Under the pieces are notes generated by a model. It was not told the origin of the DNA and searched no databases. It was given only the letters and a program-made list of their open reading frames with translations. A program made the position numbers and the translations under genes. A stretch of 64,000 nucleotides of DNA from Pegoplata infirma (lineage: Eukaryota > Arthropoda > Insecta > Diptera > Anthomyiidae): the NCBI GenBank assembly GCA_963921195.1, contig OY992540.1:178035896-178099895 (forward strand), written 5' to 3'. The stretch's first letter is position 1; every line of letters begins with the position of its first letter. This document shows positions 12,137 through 23,190 of the stretch, one piece after another.

Positions 12137-12623
12137 CTATAAAACACACATAAAATTAAATATATTTTAACCTTTTCTATTGGTACACTCATAGAAATAT
12201 CTTATTAGGAAAATTAGTAAGCCCATTGTAATTCAATTTCTACAGAATGAAAGAATTTACTTCAAAAGATAAAAAAAAATTTTTGAATTTTCCAAGTCTC
12301 GAAAATTTTTTTGAAAAAAGTCCTGTGGGGGTGTTCTGTAAGTTATGCGAAAAGTTTTCGCATCGAAAAGTATGAAACAAAAATTCCATCGTTTCTCGAT
12401 TCTGGAAAAAAAGTTGTTTCTGTATATCAATGCGAAAACGGCAGCATTTTTATTGGAATATTCCAAATTAGCTGTCGAAAAGGTAAATAAGGCGAGAAAA
12501 TAATAAAAATCACAACAAAAAAAACACAATTTTACGTTTTTTTTAAATAGCACTCGTAACATTGGCATACAAAAATTAAATAATAAATTAACTTAATGGA
12601 AATGATGTGTAGTATGTCATTAA

Positions 12624-13182
12624 CAAGGAGAGGACTTTCATGCAAATGCATGTTTTTTCCCTATGGTCATAGAACAGCATAAACAAAATATCTTTGCTAA
12701 TCAAAGAATTTACTTTAAAATGGCATTGATTCGTTAGTGCATATTTTTGCATATTTTGCTTAAAATGCATATTTTTGCATATTTTGCTATTATTTTGCTA
12801 TAAATGCATATTTTTAGGTCATATTTTGTACAAATTTTAGTTTTTTAGCTATTTTATAGTATGTTTAGCCATTTAAAATTTTTTTTTTTATGATTTTTTT
12901 TTTTTTTTTGTATTAAAGCAATTGTTAAATTTATTTTAGATCATTTTTATTTTTTAATTAAATTTTATACACCTGTATATATCTATATCTGACAATGAGC
13001 TTTCAATGACCTTCTGAACTCTTACTTTATGTTTTTTTTTTTTAATAAAAGTAAAAAAACAAGTAGATAATTATGATTTTAAATGCATATTTTAAGATTT
13101 TTGGTGCATATTTCAAGAGTTTTTAGTGCATATTTTAGGCGCCTAAAACAAAGTTTTTTAGTGCATGAAGGTCCTGTCCCTG
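12624..13182. mobile_element. hAT-type MITE (559 bp), TSD GTCATTAA
   Basis: The ends are CAAGGAGAGGACTTTCATGC and, read inward from the right, CAGGGACAGGACCTTCATGC. They are flanked by the 8-bp direct repeat GTCATTAA (12616-12623 and 13183-13190). The mirrored left arm at 6532-6539 shows the empty site with one GTCATTAA. Eight-base duplications with CAGGG-like ends are typical of hAT transposons. There is no transposase frame; the interior has repeated TGCATATTTT words, which look like subterminal binding motifs. Confidence 0.92.
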
Positions 13183-14145
13183 GTCATTAATAATATTAGT
13201 TGATAGTATTTTCTTGAAAAAATTATTGTTTTTATTTTATATAACTCAATAGTTGTTTAGTTTACGAAATATCGCACCATTTTTAAATGTGAGTGATTTT
13301 GACACTTCAACTTCAAAAGTTTTCGATCAATTGGTTTACAGAAACAGTTTTTCTCTCATCTTTCCAATAATTTTGAAAAAAATCAATAATTTTGAAAAAC
13401 AGAAAGTTTCCGCATAACAAAATTACAGAAAAAGTCGAATGCGAAAAGTCAGGTTTTGTGCAGATTCACGATGTTTCTGTTTCGTTTTTCATGTTCCATG
13501 TTAGAAATCTTTCGATTCGAGAGTTATAGAACACCGCTACTGGACACAAAATTTTTTGATAGCTTTTTTGCGTTTTAGATAACCTGACCAACCATCCCGA
13601 TTTTTAATGTCTGATCCCGCCTTGAATTCCCATCCCGCTTTTTTAGCAAAAAATCCCGCTTCATCCCGCTTTTTGGCGTTAATAATAGAAAAGTATAATT
13701 TATAGTTTTTTCGATAATAATTTGAGTAAAATTGTTCTGTAATCATTTTAGGGGGATTTTTTTTTATATATTTTTGAGCATATATGTGACACTTCCAATA
13801 TTCCTAAAAAAATTTCAAAAAAGGAGTATTAGACTTGTACACATGTTTCCCTCACAAAATTTCTCAGATATGGAGACATTTTTACTCACGGTGAGCCTCA
13901 GCGATGTTTAGGTTGAACTTTAGTGTCGACGAAAAGTGTAAACGCAGTTTGATTTCTACTTGATTATATGGCACAAAACTGCTAACAGCGAAATCGTAGC
14001 TGCTCGCATTCACGAGATACCGCGAAATTAGTGTTTTTGTATTTTATAAAATTTTGACAATGATGTTTTTTAAATATCTTAAAAACTGAGTATGCAGTTT
14101 GAATTGTATTTATTTACAGGTCACACAACAGTTAGCATCGAAACC

Positions 14146-14518
14146 ATATAGAAAAAGTCTCAGATTCTGAGACATTTTTGCTATAGAAAAAGTCTCAGAT
14201 TCTGAGACATTTTTGCTATAGAAAAAGTCTCAGATTCTGAGACATTTTTGCTATAGAAAAAGTCTCAGATTCTGAAACATTTTTGCTATAGAAAAAGTCT
14301 CAGACTCTGAGACATTTTTGCTATAGAAAAAGTCTCAGATTCTGAGACATTTTTCCTATAGAAAAAGTCTCAGATTCTGAGACATTTTTCCTATAGAAAA
14401 AGTCAGATTCTGAGACATTTTTCCTGTAGAAAAAGACTCAGATTCTGAGACATTTTTTCTATAGTAAAAGTCTCAGATTCTTAGACATTTTTTCTATAGA
14501 AAAAGTCTCAGATTCTGA
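14146..14518 (+). repeat. 35-bp satellite, short diverged block
   Basis: About ten monomers follow directly on the right end of the palindrome. Several carry a TTTTTGCTATAG variant in place of TTTTTCCTATAG, so this is a distinct sub-block. It was probably once continuous with the array at 16143. Confidence 0.95.
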
Positions 14519-16142
14519 CAGCGACGTATCCAGGAATTTGAAAAGGGGGGGGGGGGGCCAACTCAAAAACTTTTTTTAATCAGAACCAAATAATATTATA
14601 TTCTAGGACTACCCACCCCCCCCCCCCCCCCTGATGATGCACCGTTGATGTACAACATATTCCTCAGAATTTTTGAATTTTTCTAGCGGACTCATCAAAA
14701 TTTAAAACATCTCAGAATCTGCACGTCAAAAACACTTATTACCCAAATTTTTGGTCAAAATACAATTTATTAATTTTTTTGATAAAAACTTGGTTAAATT
14801 ATGCAAAAGTCTTAGTGAGTTGTATTTTTAACAAAAACTTAGTTAAGTTACGCAAAAGTCTTGGTCTTGAGCAAAAACTTGGCTTATAAGTGTAAGTTTG
14901 TTTGCGTTTGAGTACTTCTTTTTAAAAAACTATCTTAGAATTTGAGAATTTTTCTATAGTAAAAACTCCCTTTGAATCTAAGATTTTTTTATAGAAAAAA
15001 ATATATCAAATTCTGAGAAGTTTGCTATTTTTTTTAATATGTATTTGTAATAAGCAGGGAAACAAAAAATATGCAGTATCATGTTTTTTCCTGCGCATTG
15101 TGTTGATAAATGGGTAAGGTATTTATCCGTTTCAGAAGATTTTAAGAAATCTGGCATCGATTTGTTAGAGCATATTTTTGCATATTTTAGCCTTAAGAGC
15201 ATATTTTTGCATATTTAAGGTTTAAAAGCATATTTTAGCATAAGAGCATATTTTTAGAGGATTTTTTACTTTTTAGAGCATTTTTTTAATTTTTTTTAGC
15301 ATTTTTTCAATTTTTAGAGCATTCTTTTTAAATTTTTTTATAACAACTCTTATTTTAATTTTTTTTTTTTTCATTTGTGGTAGGTTTTTTTTTAATTTTT
15401 CATTACATTGAACAACAATTTCAAACTTTTTCCAAAATTACGGGATTCTGGCGATTGATTCTTCTTTGGCCTGTTCTTGCCTCATATTGGCATATGAATA
15501 TATGTTTCTTTAGATCTGACTCTAACTACCCCATTTTAGGTCTAGATTTTTGTAAAATGGATTTCTAGATCCCAAATACGTTATTAATTTTTTTTAATGG
15601 TGCTTCTATAAATTATTTTATGAATGTTTTTTTTTTTTTTTTCATTCAAATAAAAAAAAATAGATTTTTTTGCCAGTTTAAATATTGTCCTAAGTCTATT
15701 TTCAATCTTTAAAACCCAAGTTTTTTAATTCAAACCCGATTTTTTTAAAAAGTGGTAGAACAAAAATTAAATATGAAAATTTTTAAAACCTGAGAATTTT
15801 TTATGACAATAATATTTCAGAACCTTATATTTTTAATATATATTAATAAAAACTGTTTTCATGGTCCTGATGCATAATTTTCATTTAATAAACCCAATAT
15901 AATGTGTTTTCTATACATATTTTACAGATATTTCGATATAAATGACTTTTTAAAAACGAAAATTTATCAAAATCAAGAGTTTTTTAAAAAAATATTAGAA
16001 TCTTTTCTTCAAAAACCAAAACAATTGCAACACAGAAAAACTTATGTTTGATACTTGTATTATGTGTTTTTGTGAATTAATTTTTAAAAATTTTCAATCC
16101 AAAAGGGGCGGGGGGGCCTGGGCCCCCCTCAATTTGTCCATG
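14519..16142. mobile_element. hAT-like insertion in satellite (1.62 kb), TSD GATTCTGA
   Basis: The element starts CAGCGACGTATCCAGG and ends AATTTGTCCATG. It is flanked by GATTCTGA at 14511-14518 and 16143-16150, an 8-bp duplication of a satellite word. G-rich and C-rich runs lie just inside both ends. The interior has no transposase; from about 15050 to 15260 it contains sequence related to the MITE at 12624-13182 (GCATATTTTTGCATATTTT words), so it probably carries a nested remnant. From 15300 to 16080 it is AT-rich and I see nothing else. Confidence 0.8.
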
Positions 16143-19100
16143 GATTCTGAGACATTTTTCCTATAGAAAAAGTCTCAGATTCTGAGACATTTTTCCTATA
16201 AAAAAAGTCTCAGATTCTGAGACATTTTTCCTATAAAAAAAGTCTCAGATTCTGAGACATTTTTCCTATAGAAAAAGTCTCAGATTCTGAGACATTTTTC
16301 CTATAGAAAATATCCCAGATTCTGAGACATTTTTCCTATAGAAGAAGTCTGAGATTCTGAGACATTTTTTCTATAGAAAATATCCCAGATTCTGAGACAT
16401 TTTTCCTATAGAAAATATCCCAGATTCTGAGACATTTTTCCTATAGAAAATATCCCAGATTCTGAGACATTTTTCCTATAGAAAATATCCCAGATACTGA
16501 GACATTTTTCCTATAGAAAATATCCTAGATTCTGAGACATATTTCCTATAGAAAAAGTCTCAGATTCTGAGACATTTTTCCTATAGAAAAAGTCTCAGAT
16601 TCTAAGACAATTTTATTATAGAAAAAGTCTCAGATTCTGAGACATTTTTCCTATAGAAAAAGTCTCAGATTCTGAGAAATTTTTCCTATAGAAAAAGTCT
16701 CAGATTCTGAGACATTTTTCCTACAGAAAAAGTCTCAGATTCTGAGACATTTTTCCTATAGAAAAAGTCTCAGATTCTGAGACATTTTTCCTATAGAAAA
16801 AGTCTCAGATTCTGAGACATTTTTCCTATAGAAAAAGTCTCAGATTCTGAGACATTTTTTCTATAGAAAAAGTCTCAGATTCTGAGACATTTTTTCTATA
16901 GAAAAAGTCTCAGATTCTGAGACATTTTTTCTATAGAAAAAGTCTCAGATTCTGAGACATTTTTTCTATAGAAAAAGTCTCAGATTCTGAGACATTTTTT
17001 CTATAGAAAAAGTCTCAGATTCTGAGACATTTTTCCTATAGAAAAAGTCTCAGATTCTAAGACATTTTTCCTATAGAAAAAGTCTCAGATTCTGAGACAT
17101 TTTTCCTATAGAAAAAGTCTCAGATTCTGAGACATATTTCCTAAAGAAAAAGTCTCAGATTCTGAGACATTTTTCCTATAGAAAAAGTCTCAGATTCTGA
17201 GATATTTTTCCTATAGAAAAAGTCTCAGATTCTGAGATATTTTTCTTATAGAAAAAGTCTCAGATTCTGAGACATTTTTCCTATAGAAAAAGTCTCAGAT
17301 TCTGAGACATTTTTCCTAATGTCTCAGATTCTTAGACATTTTTCCTATAGAAAAAGTCTCAGATTCTGAGACATTTTTCCTATATAAAAAGTCTCAGATT
17401 CTGAGACATTTTTCCTATAGAAATATTCTCAGATTCTGAGACATTTTTCCTATAGAAAAAGTCTCAGATTCTGAGACAGTTTTCCTATAGAAAAAGTCTC
17501 AGATTCTGAGACATTTTTCCTATAGAAATATCCCAGATTTTTAGAAATTTTTCCTATAGAAAATATCCCAGATTCTGAGACATTTTTCCTATAGAAAACG
17601 TATCATATTCTGAGACATTTTTCCTATAGAAAAAGTATCAGATTCTGAGACATTTTTCCTATAGAAAAAGTCTCAGATTCTGAGACATTTTTCCTATAGA
17701 AAAAGTCTCAGATTCTGAGACATTTTTCCTATAGAAAAAATCTCAGATTCTGAGACATTTTTCCTATAGAAAAAGTCTCAGATTTTGAGACATTTTTCCT
17801 ATAGAAAAAGTCTCAGATTCTGAGACATTTTTCCTATAGAAAAAGTCTCAGATTCTGAGACATTTTTCCTATAGAAAAAGTCTCAGATTCTGAGACATTT
17901 TTCCTATAGAAAAAGTCTCAGATTCTGAGACATTTTTCCTATAGAAAAAGTCTCAGATTCTGAGACATTTTTCCTATAGAAAAAGTCTCAGATTCTGAGA
18001 CATTTTTCCTATAGAAAAAGTCTCAGATTCTGAGACATTTTTCCTATAGAAAAAGTCTCAGATTCTGAGACATTTTTCCTATAGAAAAAGTCTCAGATTC
18101 TGAGACATTTTTCCTATAGAAAAAGTCTCAGATTCTGAGACATTTTTCCTATAGAAAAAGTCTCAGATTCTGAGACATTTTTCCTATAGAAAAAATCTCA
18201 GATTCTGAGACATTTTTCCTATAGAAAAAGTCTCAGATTCTGAGACATTTTTCCTATAGAAAAAATCTCAGATTCTGAGACATTTTTCCTATAGAAAAAG
18301 TCTCAGATTCTGAGACATTTTTCCTATAGAAAAAATCTCAGATTCTGAGACATTTTTCCTATAGAAAAAGTCTCAGATTCTGAGACATTTTTCCTATAGA
18401 AAAAGTCTCAGATTCTGATACATTTTTCCTATAGAAAAAGTCTCAGATTCTGAGACGTTTTTCCTATAGAAAAAGTCTCAGATTCTGAGACGTTTTTCCT
18501 ATAGAAAAAGTCTCAGATTCTGAGACATTTTTCCTATAGAAAAAGTCTCAGATTCTGAGACATTTTTCCTATAGAAAAAGTCTCAGATTCTGAGACATTT
18601 TTCCTATAGAAAAAGTCTCAGATTCTGAGACATTTTTCCTATAGAAAAAGTCTCAGATTCTGAGACATTTTTCCTATAGAAAAAGTCTCAGATTCTGAGA
18701 CATTTTTCCTATAGAAAAAGTCTCAGATTCTGAGACATTTTTCCTATAGAAAAAGTCTCAGATTCTGAGACATTTTTCCTATAGAAAAAGTCTCAGATTC
18801 TGAGACATTTTTCCTATAGAAAAAGTCTCAGATTCTGAGACATTTTTCCTATAGAAAAAGTCTCAGATTCTGAGACATTTTTCCTATAGAAAAAGTCTCA
18901 AATTCTGAGACATTTTTTCTATAGAAAAAGTCTCAAATTCTGAGACATTTTTCCTAAAGAAAAAGTCTCAGATTCTGAGACACTTTTCCTATAGAAAAAG
19001 TCTCAGATTCTGAGACATTTTTCCTATAGAAAAAGTCTCAGATTCTGAGACATTTTTCCTATAGAAAAAGTCTCAGATTCTGAGACGTTTTTCCTATAGA

Positions 19101-22100
19101 AAAAGTCTCAGATTCTGAGACATTTTTCCTATAGAAAGTCTCAGATTCTGAGACGTTTTTCCTATAGAAAAAGTCTCAGATTCTGAGACATTTTTCTTAA
19201 AGAAAAAGTCTCAGATTCTGAGACATTTTTCCTATAGAAAAAGTCTCAGATTCTGAGACATTTTTCCTATAGAAAAAGTCTCAGATTCTGAGACATTTTT
19301 CCTATAGAAAAAGTCTCAGATTCTGAGACATTTTTCCTATAGAAAAAGTCTCAGATTCTGAGACATTTTTCCTATAGAAAAAGTCTCAGATTCTGAGACA
19401 TTTTTCCTATAGAAAAAGTCTCAGATTCTGAGACATTTTTCCTATAGAAAAAGTCTCAGATTCTGAGACATTTTTCCTATAGAAAAAGTCTCAGATTCTG
19501 AGACATTTTTCCTATAGAAAAAGTCTCAGATTCTGAGACATTTTTCCTATAGAAAAAGTCTCAGATTCTGAGACATTTTTCCTATAGAAAAAGTCTCAGA
19601 TTCTGAGACATTTTTCCTATAGAAAAAGTCTCAGATTCTGAGACATTTTTCCTATAGAAAAAGTCTCAGATTCTGAGACATTTTTCCTATAGAAAAAGTC
19701 TCAGATTCTGAGACATTTTTCCTATAGAAAAAGTCTCAGATTCTGAGACATTTTTCCTATAGAAAAAGTCTCAGATTCTGAGACATTTTTCCTATAGAAA
19801 AAGTCTCAGATTCTGAGACATTTTTCCTATAGAAAAAGACTCGGATTCTGAGACATTTTTCCTATAGAAAAAGTCTCAGATTCTGAGACATTTTTCCTAT
19901 AGAAAAAGTCTCAGATTCTGAGACATTTTTCCTATAGAAAAAGTCTCAGATTCTGAGACATTTTTCCTATAGAAAAAGTCTCAGATTCTGAGACATTTTT
20001 CCTATAGAAAAAGTCTCAGATTCTGAGACATTTTTCCTATAGAAAAAGTCTCAGATTCTGAGACATTTTTCCTATAGAAAAAGTCTCAGATTCTGAGACA
20101 TTTTTCCTATAGAAAAAGTCTCAGATTCTGAGACATTTTTCCTATAGAAAAAGTCTCAGATTCTGAGACATTTTTCCTATAGAAAAAGTCTCAGATTCTG
20201 AGACATTTTTCCTATAGAAAAAGTCTCAGATTCTGAGACATTTTTCCTATAGAAAAAGTCTCAGATTCTGAGACATTTTTCCTATAGAAAAAGTCTCAGA
20301 TTCTGAGACATTTTTCCTATAGAAAAAGTCTCAGATTCTGAGACATTTTTCCTATAGAAAAGTCTCAGATTCTGAGACATTTTTCCTATAGAAAAAGTCT
20401 CAGATTCTGAGACATTTTTCCTATAGAAAAAGTCTCAGATTCTGAGACATTTTTCCTGTAGAAAAAGTCTCAGATTCTGAGACATTTTTCCTATAGAAAA
20501 AGTCTCAGATTCTGAGACATTTTTCCTATAGAAAAGTCTCAGATTCTGAGACATTTTTCCTATAGAAAAAGTCTCAGATTCTGAGACATTTTCTATAGAA
20601 AAGTCTCAGATTCTGAGACATTTTTCCTATAGAAAAAGTCTCAGATTCTGAGACATTTTTCCTATAGAAAAAGTCTCAGATTCTGAGACATTTTTCCTAT
20701 AGAAAAAGTCTCAGATTCTGAGACATTTTTCCTATAGAAAAAGTCTCAGATTCTGAGACATTTTTCCTAAAGAAAAAGTCTCAGATTCTGAGACATTTTT
20801 CCTAAAGAAAAAGTCTCAGATTCTGAGACATTTTTCCTATAGAAAGTCTCAGATTCTGAGACGTTTTTCCTATAGAAAAAGTCTCAGATTCTGAGACATT
20901 TTTCCTAAAGAAAAAGTCTCAGATTCTGAGACATTTTTCCTAAAGAAAAAGTCTCAGATTCTGAGACATTTTTCCTAAAGAAAAAGTCTCAGATTCTGAG
21001 ACATTTTTCCTAAAGCAAAAGTCTCAGATTCTGAGACATTTTTCTAAAGCAAAAGTCTCAGATTCTGAGACATTTTTCCTATAGAAAAAGTCTCAGATTC
21101 TGAGACATTTTTCCTATAGAAAAAGTCTCAGATTCTGAGACATTTTTCCTATAGAAAAAGTCTCAGATTCTGAGACATTTTTCCTATAGAAAAAGTCTCA
21201 GATTCTGAGACATTTTTCCTATAGAAAAAGTCTCAGATTCTGAGACATTTTTCCTATAGAAAAAGTCTCAGATTCTGAGACATTTTTCCTATAGAAAAAG
21301 TCTCAGATTCTGAGACATTTTTCCTATAGAAAAAGTCTCAGATTCTGAGACATTTTTCCTATAGAAAAAGTCTCAGATTCTGAGACATTTTTCCTATAGA
21401 AAAAGTCTCAGATTCTGAGACATTTTTCCTATAGAAAAAGTCTCAGATTCTGAGACATTTTTTCCTATAGAAAAAGTCTCAGATTCTGAGACATTTTTCC
21501 TATAGAAAAAGTCTCAGATTCTGAGACATTTTTCCTATAGAAAAAGTCTCAGATTCTGAGACATTTTTCCTATAGAAAAAGTCTCAGATTCTGAGACATT
21601 TTTCCTATAGAAAAAGTCTCAGATTCTGAGACATTTTTCCTATAGAAAAAGTCTCAGATTCTGAGACATTTTTCCTATAGAAAAAGTCTCAGATTCTGAG
21701 ACATTTTTCCTATAGAAAAAGTCTCAGATTCTGAGACATTTTTCCTATAGAAAAAGTCTCAGATTCTGAGACATTTTTCCTATAGAAAAAGTCTCAGATT
21801 CTGAGACATTTTTCCTATAGAAAAAGTCTCAGATTCTGAGACATTTTTCCTATAGAAAAAGTCTCAGATTCTGAGACATTTTTCCTAAAGAAAAAGTCTC
21901 AGATTCTGAGACATTTTTCCTAAAGAAAAAGTCTCAGATTCTGAGACATTTTTCCTATAGAAAGTCTCAGATTCTGAGACGTTTTTCCTATAGAAAAAGT
22001 CTCAGATTCTGAGACATTTTTCCTAAAGAAAAAGTCTCAGATTCTGAGACATTTTTCCTAAAGAAAAAGTCTCAGATTCTGAGACATTTTTCCTAAAGAA

Positions 22101-23064
22101 AAAGTCTCAGATTCTGAGACATTTTTCCTAAAGCAAAAGTCTCAGATTCTGAGACATTTTTCCTAAAGCAAAAGTCTCAGATTCTGAGACATTTTTCCTA
22201 TAGAAAAAGTCTCAGATTCTGAGACATTTTTCCTATAGAAAAAGTCTCAGATTCTGAGACATTTTTCCTATAGAAAAAGTCTCAGATTCTGAGACATTTT
22301 TCCTATAGAAAAAGTCTCAGATTCTGAGACATTTTTCCTATAGAAAAAGTCTCAGATTCTGAGACATTTTTCCTATAGAAAAAGTCTCAGATTCTGAGAC
22401 ATTTTTCCTATAGAAAAAGTCTCAGATTCTGAGACATTTTTCCTATAGAAAAAGTCTCAGATTCTGAGACATTTTTCCTATAGAAAAAGTCTCAGATTCT
22501 GAGACATTTTTCCTATAGAAAAAGTCTCAGATTCTGAGACATTTTTCCTATAGAAAAAGTCTCAGATTCTGAGACATTTTTCCTATAGAAAAAGTCTCAG
22601 ATTCTGAGACATTTTTCCTATAGAAAAAGTCTCAGATTCTGAGACATTTTTCCTATAGAAAAAGTCTCAGATTCTGAGACATTTTTCCTATAGAAAAAGT
22701 CTCAGATTCTGAGACATTTTTCCTATAGAAAAAGTCTCAGATTCTGAGACATTTTTCCTATAGAAAAAGTCTCAGATTCTGAGACATTTTTCCTATAGAA
22801 AAAGTCTCAGATTCTGAGACATTTTTCCTATAGAAAAAGTCTCAGATTCTGAGACATTTTTCCTATAGAAAAAGTCTCAGATTCTGAGACATTTTTCCTA
22901 TAGAAAAAGTCTCAGATTCTGAGACATTTTTCCTATAGAAAAAGTCTCAGATTCTGAGACATTTTTCCTATAGAAAAAGTCTCAGATTCTGAGACATTTT
23001 TCCTATAGAAAAAGTCTCAGATTCTGAGACATTTTTCCTATAGAAAAAGTCTCAGATTCTGAGA
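16143..23064 (+). repeat. 35-bp satellite, main array (~200 copies)
   Basis: 6.9 kb of nearly uninterrupted monomers in one orientation. Local variants mark sub-blocks: TATCCCAG monomers at about 16310-16530, alternating AAAAAATCTCAG/AAAAAGTCTCAG dimers (70-bp period) at about 18190-18340, and TAAAGAAAAAG or TAAAGCAAAAG monomers at 20760-21060 and 21880-22170. The array ends at 23064 in a fly dispersed repeat. Confidence 0.98.
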
Positions 23065-23190
23065 ACTTCCAATAAATATGTTAAGTTTCAGTCATCTCTG
23101 TGCAATATTTTGTCCGCGACAGCATTTTCCACAGACAGACAGACGGACATCGCTAGAATGTCTTAAAATCGATCGGGCATCATGAATATA
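23065..23190. repeat. fly dispersed repeat (TATACCCTC family), left part
   Basis: The segment contains ACAGACAGACGGACATCGCTAG and the start of CATGAATATATA. The remainder of the same copy is at 25346-25440; the two are separated by the element at 23191-25345. The 5' end is lost in the satellite. Confidence 0.75.

Larger units (their letters stand above)
5591..14145. repeat. 8.5-kb palindrome with satellite core
   Basis: Sequence from 5591 rightward is the reverse complement of sequence from 14145 leftward; anchor pairs include 5591 with 14145, 5991 with 13745 and 7185 with 12000. Each arm holds, from the outside in, a reversed unit of the ~160-bp array, about 1.4 kb of unique-looking sequence, a Rab40-like exon, a 450-bp repeat, a GGTATCG-rich stretch and the 35-bp satellite. 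The arms are not identical: the right arm carries a 559-bp MITE (12624-13182) and a 26-bp deletion in the exon. Those differences argue against a read-through artefact of sequencing. The right arm ends abruptly in satellite at 14146. Confidence 0.92.

Noticed and set aside
5591..14145. Palindrome as a pure sequencing or assembly artefact
   Set aside because: The arms differ by a MITE with a target duplication, a 26-bp deletion and other indels, which a fold-back read artefact would not produce.
15377..15568. 63-codon frame inside the hAT-like insertion as a transposase remnant
   Set aside because: No hAT motif is visible, and the sequence is hydrophobic and AT-driven.
16143..23064. Regular 35-bp repeats resembling a CRISPR array
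   Set aside because: Monomers are directly adjacent with no spacers, the setting is eukaryotic and no cas genes are present; it is a satellite.
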